Below, piece after piece: positions 44,901-56,537 of a DNA stretch of 64,000 bases. Both the position numbers and the translations under genes were made by a program. Every line of letters begins with the position of its first letter. Position 1 is the first letter of the stretch. The stretch spans positions 124,001 to 188,000 of the forward strand of contig JAKEKT010000042.1 of NCBI GenBank assembly GCA_021495925.1. Reading direction: 5' to 3'. This DNA is from Diplodia intermedia (taxonomy: Eukaryota; Ascomycota; Dothideomycetes; Botryosphaeriales; Botryosphaeriaceae). The notes beneath the pieces are model-generated. The model ran no database searches, was not told the origin of the DNA, and saw only the letters and a list, made by a program, of their open reading frames with translations.

Positions 44901-46029
44901 GTAGCGGCTTTCTGAATCTATTCATAGAGCCTTCTTTCCGCCGCCGGGGCACGGCAGATCAGCGAAAGAGCCGACCGACGCTTCCAGCTACCGACTACTA
45001 CGACACCATCAATGGGCCGGATCACGAACACTCATCATCACGATCAGAAGCAAAAGCGGGACTTGAAATCTAGGGATAAAAATCCTCCGTCAAAGACGGC
45101 GGTCTCTCTTTCTTTCTCTCTTCCATCCTAGCTAGCTAGCGGCGTGGTAGTTGTTTTTCACCGCAGGCCCCCCCTGTTTCGAGATAATCCTTCCTGCTTG
45201 CTCCTTTCCCCCCCATTCCTTCCTTCCCAGCTCTTTTCTTCGCTTTCGAGGAAGCCAGTCCCAAGTAGTGTTCAGAAAGAAAAAGGGAACAAAGAAGGGA
45301 AAAAGGAAGTGCGCTTGTGGTTTGCAGGGAGGGGTATTGTACAGTGATGACTAGAGGGGTGCAGAAACCGCTGCGAACAAAGGAAATGATAAGGAAGAAA
45401 AAAAATATCGACGCCGACCTTCGAGGAGCGCCCAATGCGACCTTGAGATGCTGTTGTTTGTAATGACAAGTAAAAGGGAAAAAAGCTCAGTCGCTCGGTT
45501 TGAGGGGCTCCAGTCTCCGTAACTTCATCATGGCAAAGAAACAAAAAGGAAAAGCACAAAACAGTGACTCTGATGAAGAGTGCACAGATGAAGGGTATAA
45601 ATCTACAATGCGCAAAACAAGACAATAAACACAATGCAAACTTTCCCACCAGTCTCTTTTTTTGAGAACAGGGACGAAAGGAAGGGAGGGGGCTTGAGAG
45701 TCGAGAAAAAGAAGAAAAAGGCGGTAAAGACGATTGAGAGGAACCCTGAGATTCTATCGAGTTACGAGTAGCTTGACAGCAGATGGTTCGTTAAAGAAGT
45801 GAATAGTTCAAAATCGGTCGGGCTCACCGAGCCGCGGTCCGGTTGCAACACCGACCAGCGATTAAACGTAAAACAAAACGCAAGTGAAAAAGTGATTCTT
45901 GACTCCCAAGCTCCAGCCCTTTCTCTCTCCTCGCTCATGTCCAAAAACGGTCCAGCGCCTTTATGTGGAATGTATGTACGCTCTCTTCATACTTTGCACA
46001 GTGAGGGTTTGGCAGCCGTCAGGAGTAGC
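38938..46029. other. 7-kb gene-poor region
   Basis: No supported gene. Open frames reach about 145 codons (for example 39708-40145 and 42796-43230) but lack coding bias, family motifs or plausible splice partners. Composition drifts to A/T-rich between 40 and 43.7 kb and turns C-rich at 43.8-44.2 kb. I looked for tRNA B-boxes and transposase-like motifs and saw none that hold up. Confidence 0.5.
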
Positions 46030-47671
46030 TTAGTACTTCTTAGCCGGGAGGCGGTAGCCGCTGGGGGCGGCGGCGCCCTTGACGGTGACGAAGCCGGTGC
46101 TGGCACAGGGGGTGCTGACAGCGGCGGCATCAACGTCCTGGGATCCCGGGGTGGGGTAGAAGGCGCTGTAGCTGGACTGGAGGGGAGCGACAGAGTGGGC
46201 GGTGGGGGTGGCAGTCGCCGAGACAGGGCACACAGTCGTGTACAGAGCAACCGTCTTGGTGACGACGTGCTCCTTGCCGGCGCTGGTGGTGGTGTGGAGC
46301 ATGGTGGTGTAGACAGTGCTGGTGGTCATGGGAGCCGACGAGGTGGCAGCGGCGTCCTGGACATCAGCCGTCGCCGAGGGAGTGGCCGTCTCGGAGACGG
46401 GGCAGACGGTGGTGTAGGCAGCAACCGTCTTGGTGACGAGGTGCTCCTGGCCGGCGCTGGTGCTGGTCTCAACCACGGTCGAGTAGACGGTGCTGGTGGT
46501 CATGGGAGCCGAGGAGGTGGCAGCGGCATCCTGGACATCAGCGGTGGCACCGGCGGTCTAAAAGCAGTCAGTAAAGGCTGGCCAAATTCAGTGCTCATGT
46601 CTACGTACCACAGTGACGGTCTTGGCGGCCTCAGTGACAGTGACGGTCTTGGGAGCGCAGGTGCCGGAGAGCTCGGCATCGGCAGTCTCGGCGGAAACCT
46701 CGCCAGAGCCAGTGGGGGTGACGGGGTAGACGGTCTTGTACTTGGTGGTGGTGGAGGTGGAGGAGATGGTGCTGAGGCCGGCGGAAGAAGACACAGCGGC
46801 AGCGTTAACAACGGCCGGGGTCGACTTCGTGGCGTAGACAGTCTGAAATCGGGTTAGCTGCCGCGCATATATTGGGTTTGGAGCCGAATAAACTCACCGA
46901 GTACAGGGTCTCGTAGCTGGTCTTCTTGACGGTGGTGGTAACGACGGTGGTCGAGGCACCAGTGCCCAGAGTGTAGGTCAGAGTGGAGTCGCTGGTCTTG
47001 GTGACAACGGTGGGGGTCTCGCCAGCGGGGGCGGACTCAGCCGCGACATCGCTGGCGGAGCTGGGCTGGGCCGGGGAGCCAGTGCCGAGGGGAACAGAGG
47101 GCACAGCGGCAGCGGAGACCGGGGACTCAGGAGTAGGGTAGGGAGCCTGAGTGGCACCCTCGACGCCAGAGGAGACGGCGGGGGTGGGGGTGCCAGCGGG
47201 GGCCTCGCTGGAAGGGATGGGGATGCCAGCAGGAGTCTCGACGGCCGGGGTAGGGATGCCAGCGGGAGTCTCGTAAGCCGGGGTAGGGACACCAGCAGGA
47301 GTCTCGCCAACGGTGGCGCCCTCGACGCCCGAAGAGGCAGCGGGGACGGGGGTGCCAGCGGGGGCCTCGCCAGCCGGGGTCTGGGTAGCGGTGACGGGGC
47401 ACACAGTGGTGCTGATGGCGACGACGCTGGTAACGACGGCAGGAGTGCCGGAGCGAGCGGGGCAGTCGGTGACCTCGGGGGCGCACGAGGTGATGGTGTG
47501 CAGCTGGGTGGCATACACGGTCGAGGTGGTCATCTCGGCCGGGGTCACGGCGGCGGCGTCAACGGACGCGGTGCCGTTGGCATACTGCCTGCGCTCGAAG
47601 TGGTGGGGAGCCTGGACCGAGGCGGCGGCGACGGCGGCCGAAGCCAGGAAAAGAGCACCGGTGAGCTGCAT
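46030..47671 (-). CDS. Secreted Ser/Thr/Pro-rich repeat protein, probable cell-wall protein
   Basis: Model, minus strand: exons 47671-46898, 46842-46609, 46557-46030; introns of 55 bp (GTGAGT) and 51 bp (GTACGT), both phase 0; 511 residues. A signal peptide (MQLTGALFLASAAVAAASVQA) and a Kex2-like site (ERRQ, about 26-29) point to secretion. Modules recur with the pattern TSTVYxT...CPV: residues about 48-93 (SCAPEVTDCPAR, then STTVCPV), and the C-terminal exon holds two near-identical 58-residue units (TADVQDAAATSSAPMTTSTVY ... YTTVCPVS). Between them are PAGxPTPA repeats (about 98-175). Such modules are common in heavily O-glycosylated fungal wall proteins. The C-terminus (GYRLPAKKY) is not hydrophobic, so I see no GPI-anchor signal; covalent or disulfide wall linkage is inference. 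Confidence 0.85.
46327..46557 (-). repeat. 174-bp tandem duplication inside the cell-wall gene
   Basis: The sequence starting CATGGGAGCCGA at 46327 recurs at 46501, a 174-bp period (58 codons). The second copy is cut by the exon border at 46557. The copies differ at few positions, so the duplication is recent or kept alike by gene conversion. Confidence 0.8.
47147..47380 (-). repeat. Pro-Ala-Gly repeat block (PAGxPTPA units)
   Basis: Degenerate 30-bp-class units encoding ETPAGIPTPAV-like decapeptides, flanked by two copies of SSGVEGAT. Probably length-polymorphic. Confidence 0.8.
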
Positions 47672-49500
47672 GGTCGAAGCTGCGCTAGAAGAGGCGACTG
47701 AGGACTGAGCGTTCTGGAGGAGTGATTGGTCGTGGGGGTGCAGAAGTCAATTCCGCAGAAGCCGATATTCCCAGAAAGAGCGATGGGAAGTAAGGAAAGT
47801 AAGTGTCTCGGAGAGACGTTGAACGAGTGTCGAAAGCGAGAGGCTCGGTGGAAGGCAAGGCAAAGGGTGGAGAGGCGGGGAGAAGGCGACAGTTTTGAAG
47901 GCCTCGCGGATGGCTTGGGCGGCAGGCTGCGGCCGTGGACCGTGGACCCTCCTGGTGCAATTTCAGATGGATCTCCAGGAACAGGCCTATCGACAGGGGC
48001 CACCCACGCGCGCCGCCAGGCACGGCCCAATCACCGCGCCACTCGGCCTCGCCCTAGCCGGCGCCCCCCAGCATCCCAGCCTACCGCAGCCCGTACCTGC
48101 AGCGGCGCCAATGTCGTCGCGAAGCGCGGCGCTTGCAGCTCACCACCGTCTGCGAGGCCGGCGTGCACATTGGCCGGCGGCGCCCGAGCTGGCCGGCGTG
48201 CACATTGGCTGGCGGCGCCCGAGCTGGCCGGCGTTGGCGGCGGTGGTGTCGCGCAGGCACCCGAAGAGCGCGCATACGACTGTCGGCAGCTCGCCTGTTT
48301 CCGCACGCCGTCGTCTTGCCCGTCGGCGCGGGGGCTCGTTGGTGGTGTTTGCTCCGTCTCCTGAGTCGCATCGGACGACCGTGGCCATGCTGCGCCGCGG
48401 ATCGCGGCCCCCGCACACGGCGCTGCTGCATCCCGGCCGGCCTGTTTCCTTATCTCATCAGGTCAATCTCGTTTGTCGGCCGGCTCTTGGCTGGCTGTTG
48501 GCCGCGTGGTGGCCGCTGATGCGATGACGCGCCCGGGCGATCCGACAATCTGGCGGCAAATCGTCAGCACGAGAGCATGCAAGGCGTGTTGGTGGGCGAG
48601 TTCCGTACCTGCAGGCGGCGCTGTACGATGGCGCAGGCGGTGATGCGACGCTGCCGTGGCACATTGCCTGCCGGCTCTGTGCGCGGTGGCGGTCAGCGGG
48701 CCGGGGAGGTGGTTTGGAGATGGCTGGAGCAGGGCGGTGTTTCACCATGCTGGACAGACAGCTGCCTGCGCCCGAGCGCCGGCATGCTCGCCTTCGCACC
48801 ACAAATCTCCGAGGATAAAGATGGCGCCGCGTCCATGGCGAGCACCGTTATTGCGGCCGGTGGCCGCACAGCACTGGGCCTCCCGGCGCCGGCGCGGATC
48901 ATCGGCGATGGGTGATGGGTGATGGGGTGATGGGCGAGCAGCCGGCGACGTGTGCAGAAAGCGCGGCTGCCTTGTCGCCTTCTTCCGCCGCCAGCGCCAA
49001 CGCCGTGGCACCTCCCGCAGCACTGGCCATCGTCCTCGTTTTCCAGCCGACACAGTCCCCCCGGCTGCGCAGTGAGCGTCCAAGCGCCGTCGAGACTCGC
49101 CGCGGTGTCATTCAACAGCACGCTCGCGCCGGCCCCCGACAGAGGGCACCCTCAGGACCGCCGACGGCCTGGACTGACTGCGTTCCGACCGAGACGCGGC
49201 AGAATAGCCGGCTTCTCTCGCGACGCCTGCCGAGCACCGGACGCCACGCGCTATCAGCCAATGTCCGAACCTTATTTCAGAGCCAAATCCAAGACTCTCT
49301 GCTGGCGCCCGCAGCGTGGCAGCGGCTCCTTCACCAATTTCCTGCCTTGTCTGGCTGATTTCCAGCCCTCAATTTTGCGCTGATTGGTGTCGTCGCACAC
49401 AGTCTCACCGGCGCACTGCAACCATTCATCTTCTGGAACATGCCTGGGTGCCTCCTTTTCAGACCGCTCCGCCGGCGATGACTCTGCCGACCACTTTTGT
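47672..49500. other. G/C-rich upstream region of the cell-wall gene
   Basis: Long open frames on both strands here (up to about 210 codons) overlap each other in many phases and reflect G/C-rich sequence; none has a domain. The proximal 350 bp should hold the wall-gene promoter. A 35-bp tandem repeat is listed separately. Confidence 0.5.
48161..48230. repeat. 35-bp tandem repeat, two copies
   Basis: The unit beginning GCGTGCACATTGGC and ending GAGCTGGCCG occupies 48161-48195 and 48196-48230 with one difference (CC versus CT). A broken third start (GCGTTGGCGG) follows. Confidence 0.92.
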
Positions 49501-52500
49501 CGCCTAATCCGCGCGTGAAAAAAAAAATCCTCAGCCTTCTTTTAGCGGGGCCCCTAATATCGCAGCTCCGGGTCTATACAACTCGTGTACAAGTGGAGCG
49601 AACCAGCGGCAAGTGCCTGCGTAAATGGAGCAGAAAAGCGGCCCAGGCGCATTTCGGCGTAATATAATGCCTTCTTCCTATTCGCTAGCCGCCCACCCGA
49701 CATATTGTACTCGTACTCTTCGCATACCCCAGCCCTGCCTCGTTATCGCTACCGCCCTGCACGCTTTCTTCGTATCGTCCGAAAGCCACAATCATTTCGT
49801 CATCGCCAACCCAGCCGGGGCAAATTTCCGCGTTGCCGTGTGGCTTAACTGCGCCGCCGTGGAAGGAAGGAGGGGTATTATTCTTGTCCTTCCCCTTGGC
49901 GGCGGATGCGTATGCTCGGGATTAGCCACAGGGGCTCTCAACAGCCGCCCCTCCTTCACCGTTTGCAGAAGGTGACCGTATGATGAGAGCGATCCGTGCC
50001 GCAGAACCCCTCCCTGTCCACTCCACCGGAGATGGTTCTAGAATGCGCCCACCAGCTCTGGCGATGGGGATCGTAGAAGAAGATCATGAGCTCATACTCG
50101 CGCTTGCTACTGCGTCCGGCTGCGTATACCACACTGGTATGTGTTCGTAGAAAGAAGCGGTGTCGCTTGGGCATGATCCTTTTTTTGGTAGGAGGGGCGC
50201 AGCAACAAACTATTTGCTTCGCCTTCCTTCGTCGACGGCTTGTTCCCTCGACCGCTCCAGGGGGAGGACCTGGCTTTGTGTTGACCTGCGCCCACTCTAT
50301 TTTGACGACTGGCGCATATAAGCGCTTCATAGCCCACCCAACAATTCAATGACCGGACGTGTATCAACGGCATCAGTCTCGAGATACGGATCTCTGAATC
50401 CGCAATCCAAGGAAACTGGAAACGACCAGGATTACTTCTGGCTACAATCTCTCCATGGCGAGAGAACACTCTGGCCTCGATTTCGTATTCTCTCAATGAA
50501 CCGGCCTGCATCTGAAAATTTCTGCCTTGATTCTGTCTTCTTTATATCTTCCGGTGGCTTGACAGACGGTTTGAAGTAGATGGACAACGGGCCCAATAGT
50601 GTCGATACGATGCCGCGCCCCGCCCATCGTGCCGATATCGCCTTAGCGTTGGTGGCATTGGTGGTGGGGAATACCGCAAAGGAGGCCTGAGGCGAGGTGG
50701 GGTTGTGGAGTGAGAGACGGACGACGACCTGACGTAACTCCTTTTCCTTTTGTACGAAGTCTACGATGTTAAAAGGTAGATGGCCTCCAACTGACTCTAC
50801 GCGAATAACTGAGAGTCTCGCCTTCGGCAATGGCTCACTGCAGGATGTGTAGCAAGCATTTACTCTGTTGCTGCGTTGAGCGTCGGGGATGTAGAGCGTA
50901 CTATTCGATCCCGCAAATCTTCAGAACATTTCATCTTCAATGCCAATCCAGCAGCGGAACAAACAAACAAACAAACCATCAATCATTCCTTCTGGCGCTA
51001 TGTCCCAATCGTCTCTGTGGCCTCGTCCGCTCAGGAAAGGACCGCAGCTGTTCCAGCAATACTTGCGGCTCGACATCGGCCAAGTCTTACGGCATCGTAC
51101 GCTTCACACGGGTATGATAGATGCAGTGGTGTGGACAAGCGTGCAAGAATGATGAGGCTACGCAGCGTCTTCGGCTCACGGCGGGGTGCTTTATATTTCC
51201 TTGGTAAGCATGATTATGTCAGTTGGTTGGGAAGATAGGTCATGAAGACGGTCTAGGAAAGCTGGGTTGCTATCGAGGCCGCGGGACGAAGACGCACGAG
51301 TCCAATTCGCTATTGACAGCTTTGGAAGTTGCGTCCTTTTCCACTCGTGTGCCAGAGATATCTTCTCCGAATACGGTATTTACGGAAACGATGGGAAAGT
51401 GTTCGGTAGGTAGTTTGGAGATCCAGTCACCGGAGCGGTTGCTCATGCGTACACCGGCACGTGTTTCACGGCAGCGACACTGAAGACCGAGGTGCCGCTG
51501 ACTTTGCCACTCAAACGGTGAAAGGCAGTGGCACAAACGGAAACAAACCCGTGCTAAAGCTGACATGACCTCAGAGAAAGCGCCTTGTGACGGGTGCAGT
51601 CAGCCAATCGGGTGCTTCACATGCAGATTGGCGCGTCCTCACTTGAATTTGAATGGGGGCTGCTCGGCGGCACCTGAGCATCCGCTCGAGGCTCATGCTG
51701 GCATGCGGTGCGACACCCATTTCCAGTACGCTTGGTTGAATTACGTTCAATCTGCTTCCTGCTAGCAGTCACCTTTTCAATCCATCCTGGGGTCCCGGAG
51801 TGGATGTTCAAGCTCAGATGACCAGCGACCAAGACTCGTTCCGGCACTCCAGATCTTGATGAAAAGGATGATCGTGCACTTCCCTATGCCAATTCTACAG
51901 ATGTATGTGCATATATTGAGGACTGATCAACGGGTTTCAAGTCATCGCGATGTGCAGTTTCACGTATTCGATGATCATGTGCGATCGTCGTTTCATGATG
52001 CTGGCGAGCGCCAACCATCGTAGATCAACACTGTCATCGCCCCCGCTTTTGCTGAACGTCACTGGAGTAGCAAGGCCGGTGAAGTAAATGATGAATGTCT
52101 TTACTGTAAAAGACAATATTTGCATGCTTGAATGCTGCACTGGCCACAGAGCATCAAACCACCCGTGAGCAGACCGCATTTAAGCAGCAGCCATGCTATT
52201 GCATCACACGAATTATTACCGTTGCCACATTACTCACATCTGCCAATAGAGAAGACACCATTGAAACCCTCTGCTGAATCGCTCAGACTTCGTTCCTGCA
52301 CTGCTGGCTCCGCCCGATTGTTAGGAACCGAAATGTTGGTAGACGTCCATTTTGATCCCGGGTTTCTATGGCTTCAACAAACGTCACAAGCAACAGGTCG
52401 AGCTAGAGCCTTCGCTGTCACCTGAGAAGCTACTGAGTCATAGACCAAATCATAATCAATGGGGCACTGACCACGACACTCACGAGACCACAAGCTGTAT

Positions 52501-55500
52501 GGGAGCTTGACTGGGTTTGGGCCTCAAATAATATCGGTCCCTCGGTTTCTATATGATCCGCGCTTCTCCAAAATTGAGCCTTCTCATCTGGTCAGGCGCC
52601 ACCTATGGGGACGACTACTGGGCCGATTACTGGGCGACTGAACCAGCTGCAAGCGAATTTCCTCGCGTTGCTCAGTCAATTAAATCTTGGTCCCTCGCAT
52701 TGTTTTGCACGATGTCCCATTGAGCGTAGCAATGATGGGGACCGTCTCCAACATCCTCAAATGATGGGTTCCACCAGTAACAGATATCGAAAGCGGTTGT
52801 CGACAGGAAAGGCTTCGTCTGGCCTCAGCGCAGTGAAACGAAAGAGGCTGTTGTTGTTGTTGTCTGAAAGAGAAAGCCAATCCCCAGAAGTCCGCTTGTG
52901 GTCGCGGAAATGCACTCGCTGGTGTAACCAAGTTTTCAAGCCAAAGACCAAGACCTTCTTGAGCGGGCTTTTCGCTTGTGAGCTGAAGAGGACAGCAGCT
53001 GAAGACTCAGTGATCAGCTGGGAGAAGACATAGTGTCTGCGCTTCATGCTCAATACGTTGTCATTCACACTGATGTCATCGGTGTAGAACCCTACCCTAC
53101 TTAATTCAATAGTCTCTCAAGACAGCCTCAGTGTCTACCCGAAAATATGCTACCATATATTATGAGGCTTGGAGTAGGAGACCAATGTATACTGTGTATA
53201 CACACGTACTCACTTACGGCTAAACGGCTTTCAGTGCCGACCTGCGTCGAGAATCAGCACATATGACAACGCGCCTCAGCACCGTAGAATAACGAGGAGT
53301 ATAATCGATTTGTGTTGCTGCTCAGCATCATTAACACCATGATTCGTTTTCGGGGGCCGCCGCACCCTGCCAGCCTGCGATGAGAGGACATTACAAACAG
53401 CCAAGGACGAGGCCGCAGAGTTTATACCATCGACTGTTTTGTAGGTGAATTCTTCATAAGGATCAACTCCATTTCAGTCAAATCACGTCCGACACGGAGA
53501 TTTGTATTTAAATTTGAGGCGCACTCCAGACGTGAAGCAAGGGCATGTGCAAGTCAAGTGCCTCGTGAAGCTTACTACTGCCAAACAAAATACTAATGCA
53601 CCGTATGGTGCTTGTCACGGGCTCAACACCGCTACCTGTTTCAGCATCATGTGGTGGCTTGTTCTAAAATATGGCTGCAAAATGACTCAATTATAGGCGA
53701 TGCTATTCCCCTCACGTTGTAGAAGTCTTTGTCGCCCTGTTCACGAGCCACTTCTTCATCCATGGAAAGCCAGAAGTAGCAGATGTTTCAAGTATTTTCC
53801 GACTGGCTCTTCCGGATTGTAGGTACTTTTTCTGTCTACGATCAATAATCGAGCACGTCGTCCTTGGAAGAGAAGGTGGTACGCCAGCGCTGGAAATTTC
53901 CCGGGGCAGAATCCCAAGTATAGAGTATCTTTATCATGCAGTCTTTGCCAGTCCATAAACGTCATCTGTCATGTTACTTTCATTACCGAATCTGAGTTCG
54001 TCATCATCAAGCATTAGCCTCCTTTTCTCTTTTTCCCCAGCAAACATTACTGGTCTCAGTCGCGTTAGTCACCATGCGTGCGACTCGTAACGGCATAAAT
54101 CATCGTCCCAGAGTCATCGACACCCTCCAACCACAGATCCACCCTACTACGCCTCTCAACCAGCCCACACCCCATCCGAATCCCCCGGGAGCCGGCCAAA
54201 GCTCATCGACCCGCAAGCCGGCCCTCGGGCCAATAATTCGCCAAGTAAAACATTGTACGCGCCCTCCCACTCCCCGCCTCGCGCTCGCCCGCCGGCACTC
54301 CCGCCACAATTTCCCCCGCTGCAGGATGTCGGTGGCGGTTGCCCTTCCCCGCCCGGCAGCAGATTCTCGCAGACGCGGACCAAGGTCAGGCATGTGGAGA
54401 GCGGCGTGTCCGAAAGCTCAGGTGGACGGTCCATAACGCCCAGCGCCGAATCGCTCAAGCCGTGAGCTTCTGCGAATGTCCACCGACGGTGCATCAAAAG
54501 TCGATGACGTTGTGTCGAGATCCAAAGCAGTTGAGACGAGAACGTAGGGGGAGACCGACCATGCCCGTTCGAGCTTAGCCGGGGCCCGTCCTCTATCCTG
54601 CGCTTGGAGTTGGAAGGGCATACGCGCGCAGGGATCCGCCAATTTCCGGGCACGGGAAACAAACGATCTTGACACCTGAAATGATCATGCGCTTTGACAA
54701 GCGCTCTCATTTCTTGTGACGAACCCAGGCCCGACGCCGCCACAAAGCTGACCAATGACAAGTAACGAAGCTCTGCCGCCCGCGATGGCTTCTGTGCAAA
54801 AGTCGTGGCCGCTGCCCCCCAAACTACAACATGCAGTGCAAAGATGCTTCAAACTTGCAGATTGTTGCTCTCGTCTTGGGTGCAAGTGGCTTGCGCGGCG
54901 TTGGCGCCATGTCTCCAAGCTCTGCACAAAAGATGAGACAATGGCACACCAAGAACTCTGACATTTGGAGACTTGCGAGGTCTCCCACCAACGAGAACTT
55001 CCCAAAAGTAGTTCCGGCTGACGGTCTGATCATCGAATTCAAACGGAGCGGCACTATTCACCAGGCGAAAGAACAAACACCACCGCTAAGAACGGATATG
55101 CTAACGCGTCGGAGAAAAAATCAATCTTGTCATGTCTTAAAGTCTATCCTACCTACCCATGCAAACTCAAAAGCCAAACTAGTCAGAAGCTAGGAAAGCA
55201 GCCCAGCAGCCCTCCAAAAACTTCCGTCCAGCATCGGCATGATTCTATCTTCCAAGTAATTCACTCAACGGAACCGTACATTAAGAATCCCGACTCATGT
55301 TGTCCTAGGAGGACGGGAGAGAAAAGATAAGAGATATCTGTATATTCGGGTCTCAACAAGAGGAGAGAAGAGAGGTAAGAGAAGTAAAAAAAAAAAAGTA
55401 AGAAGTTTAACAATGAAATCCGTGTCCATCATCCCATCTGAATCCCGTTCCATCTCCCCAATCAACCAGCTATCCGTCCGTCCATACCATAATCATCACA

Positions 55501-56537
55501 TCTTCAGCTCCGTCATGCACTCTCTGTACACAGGTACGTCTTCCCTTCCACCCCACCTACAACCAAGCCACTTTTTCTTTCTGTCAATCCATACTCGCAC
55601 GCGCAACCGTTCCTTTTCCCCCCGACGCCAACGCTTGACAAAACAACAATAAACACACCACACGTATGGATACACGGGAAAAAGCGAGAATTCGGACGAG
55701 GAAGGAGGTGAAGGTAAAAGGACAGGGAAGAGAACCTCCGCCCTCCTGCCTTGCCCAACTCACACTCCTCGCACCACAAGCCTTCTCGAAACCCCCACCC
55801 GTTTCCAGGGCGCCGGGGCAAGAAGAGCATTGAGCAGAGGAGGGGAATATTGGACAAAAGGCAGGGAGAGTGTAGGTGAAGATGTACGTGTAGAGCAGCG
55901 TGCGGGAAACAAAAACCAGAACGACAAAAAACAATAAAGCAAGAGAGTAGAGAGGTTTAGTCTTTTCAAGTTCGTAACAAAAGCAGAAACGTCATAACCA
56001 TACAACGCGACAGGGGGTGATACGTTGCGAACGCAAAAAGAAGACAACGGAGACTCATAACAAGTACGCATAACAAAGGCCACCACCCACCCTTCTTCTG
56101 TACAACAAAAACAACGCTTAGGAAAACAACCGGCTTTTCCCAATCTTTCACACCGCGCGAAGACCTGCAAAGAACAGCCTCGTTCCGAGTTTACTTTTTC
56201 CAGTTCCCCTCAAGAGGAACATAAACAAAAAAACAAGGCATCCGTACGAGACTCGGACAGGAGAGAAGTGAAAATCAAGAGGCTCAAGAAATCGCTCTTC
56301 CTTGAAACGGAAGAGCGCTGAAGCGACGAGGAGAGAAGTATTAAAATGAGAGAGAGAGATGGAGCGTGCGCGATGACGCATCTCCAACTCATCCGGGCGA
56401 GAAATTATTCAGACACGTAGAGAAAAAGTGGTGCTTTGGGCAAGCCTTTGTTCTTTTTGTGAAGTTTCGTTCGGCAAAGAATAAGCCAAGTCTCTTTCTT
56501 TTTGTTGTTTTTTCTTGCTTTTCTTTCAAAAAATGCC
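49501..56537. other. 7-kb gene-poor region
   Basis: No supported gene. Frames of 120-140 codons occur (for example 50432-50830 and 52605-53033) without coding bias or motifs. The 53.0-54.0 kb part is A/T-rich. From 55.3 to 56.5 kb the plus strand is rich in A and GA tracts, probably the transcribed 3' region of AHC1, which ends at 56538. An ACAA microsatellite (AACAAACAAACAAAC) lies near 50960. Confidence 0.5.

Noticed and set aside
45799..46857. Plus-strand ORF of 352 codons
   Set aside because: Antisense to the repeat-rich wall gene; Gly/Ser-rich content mirrors the repeats and crosses two introns.
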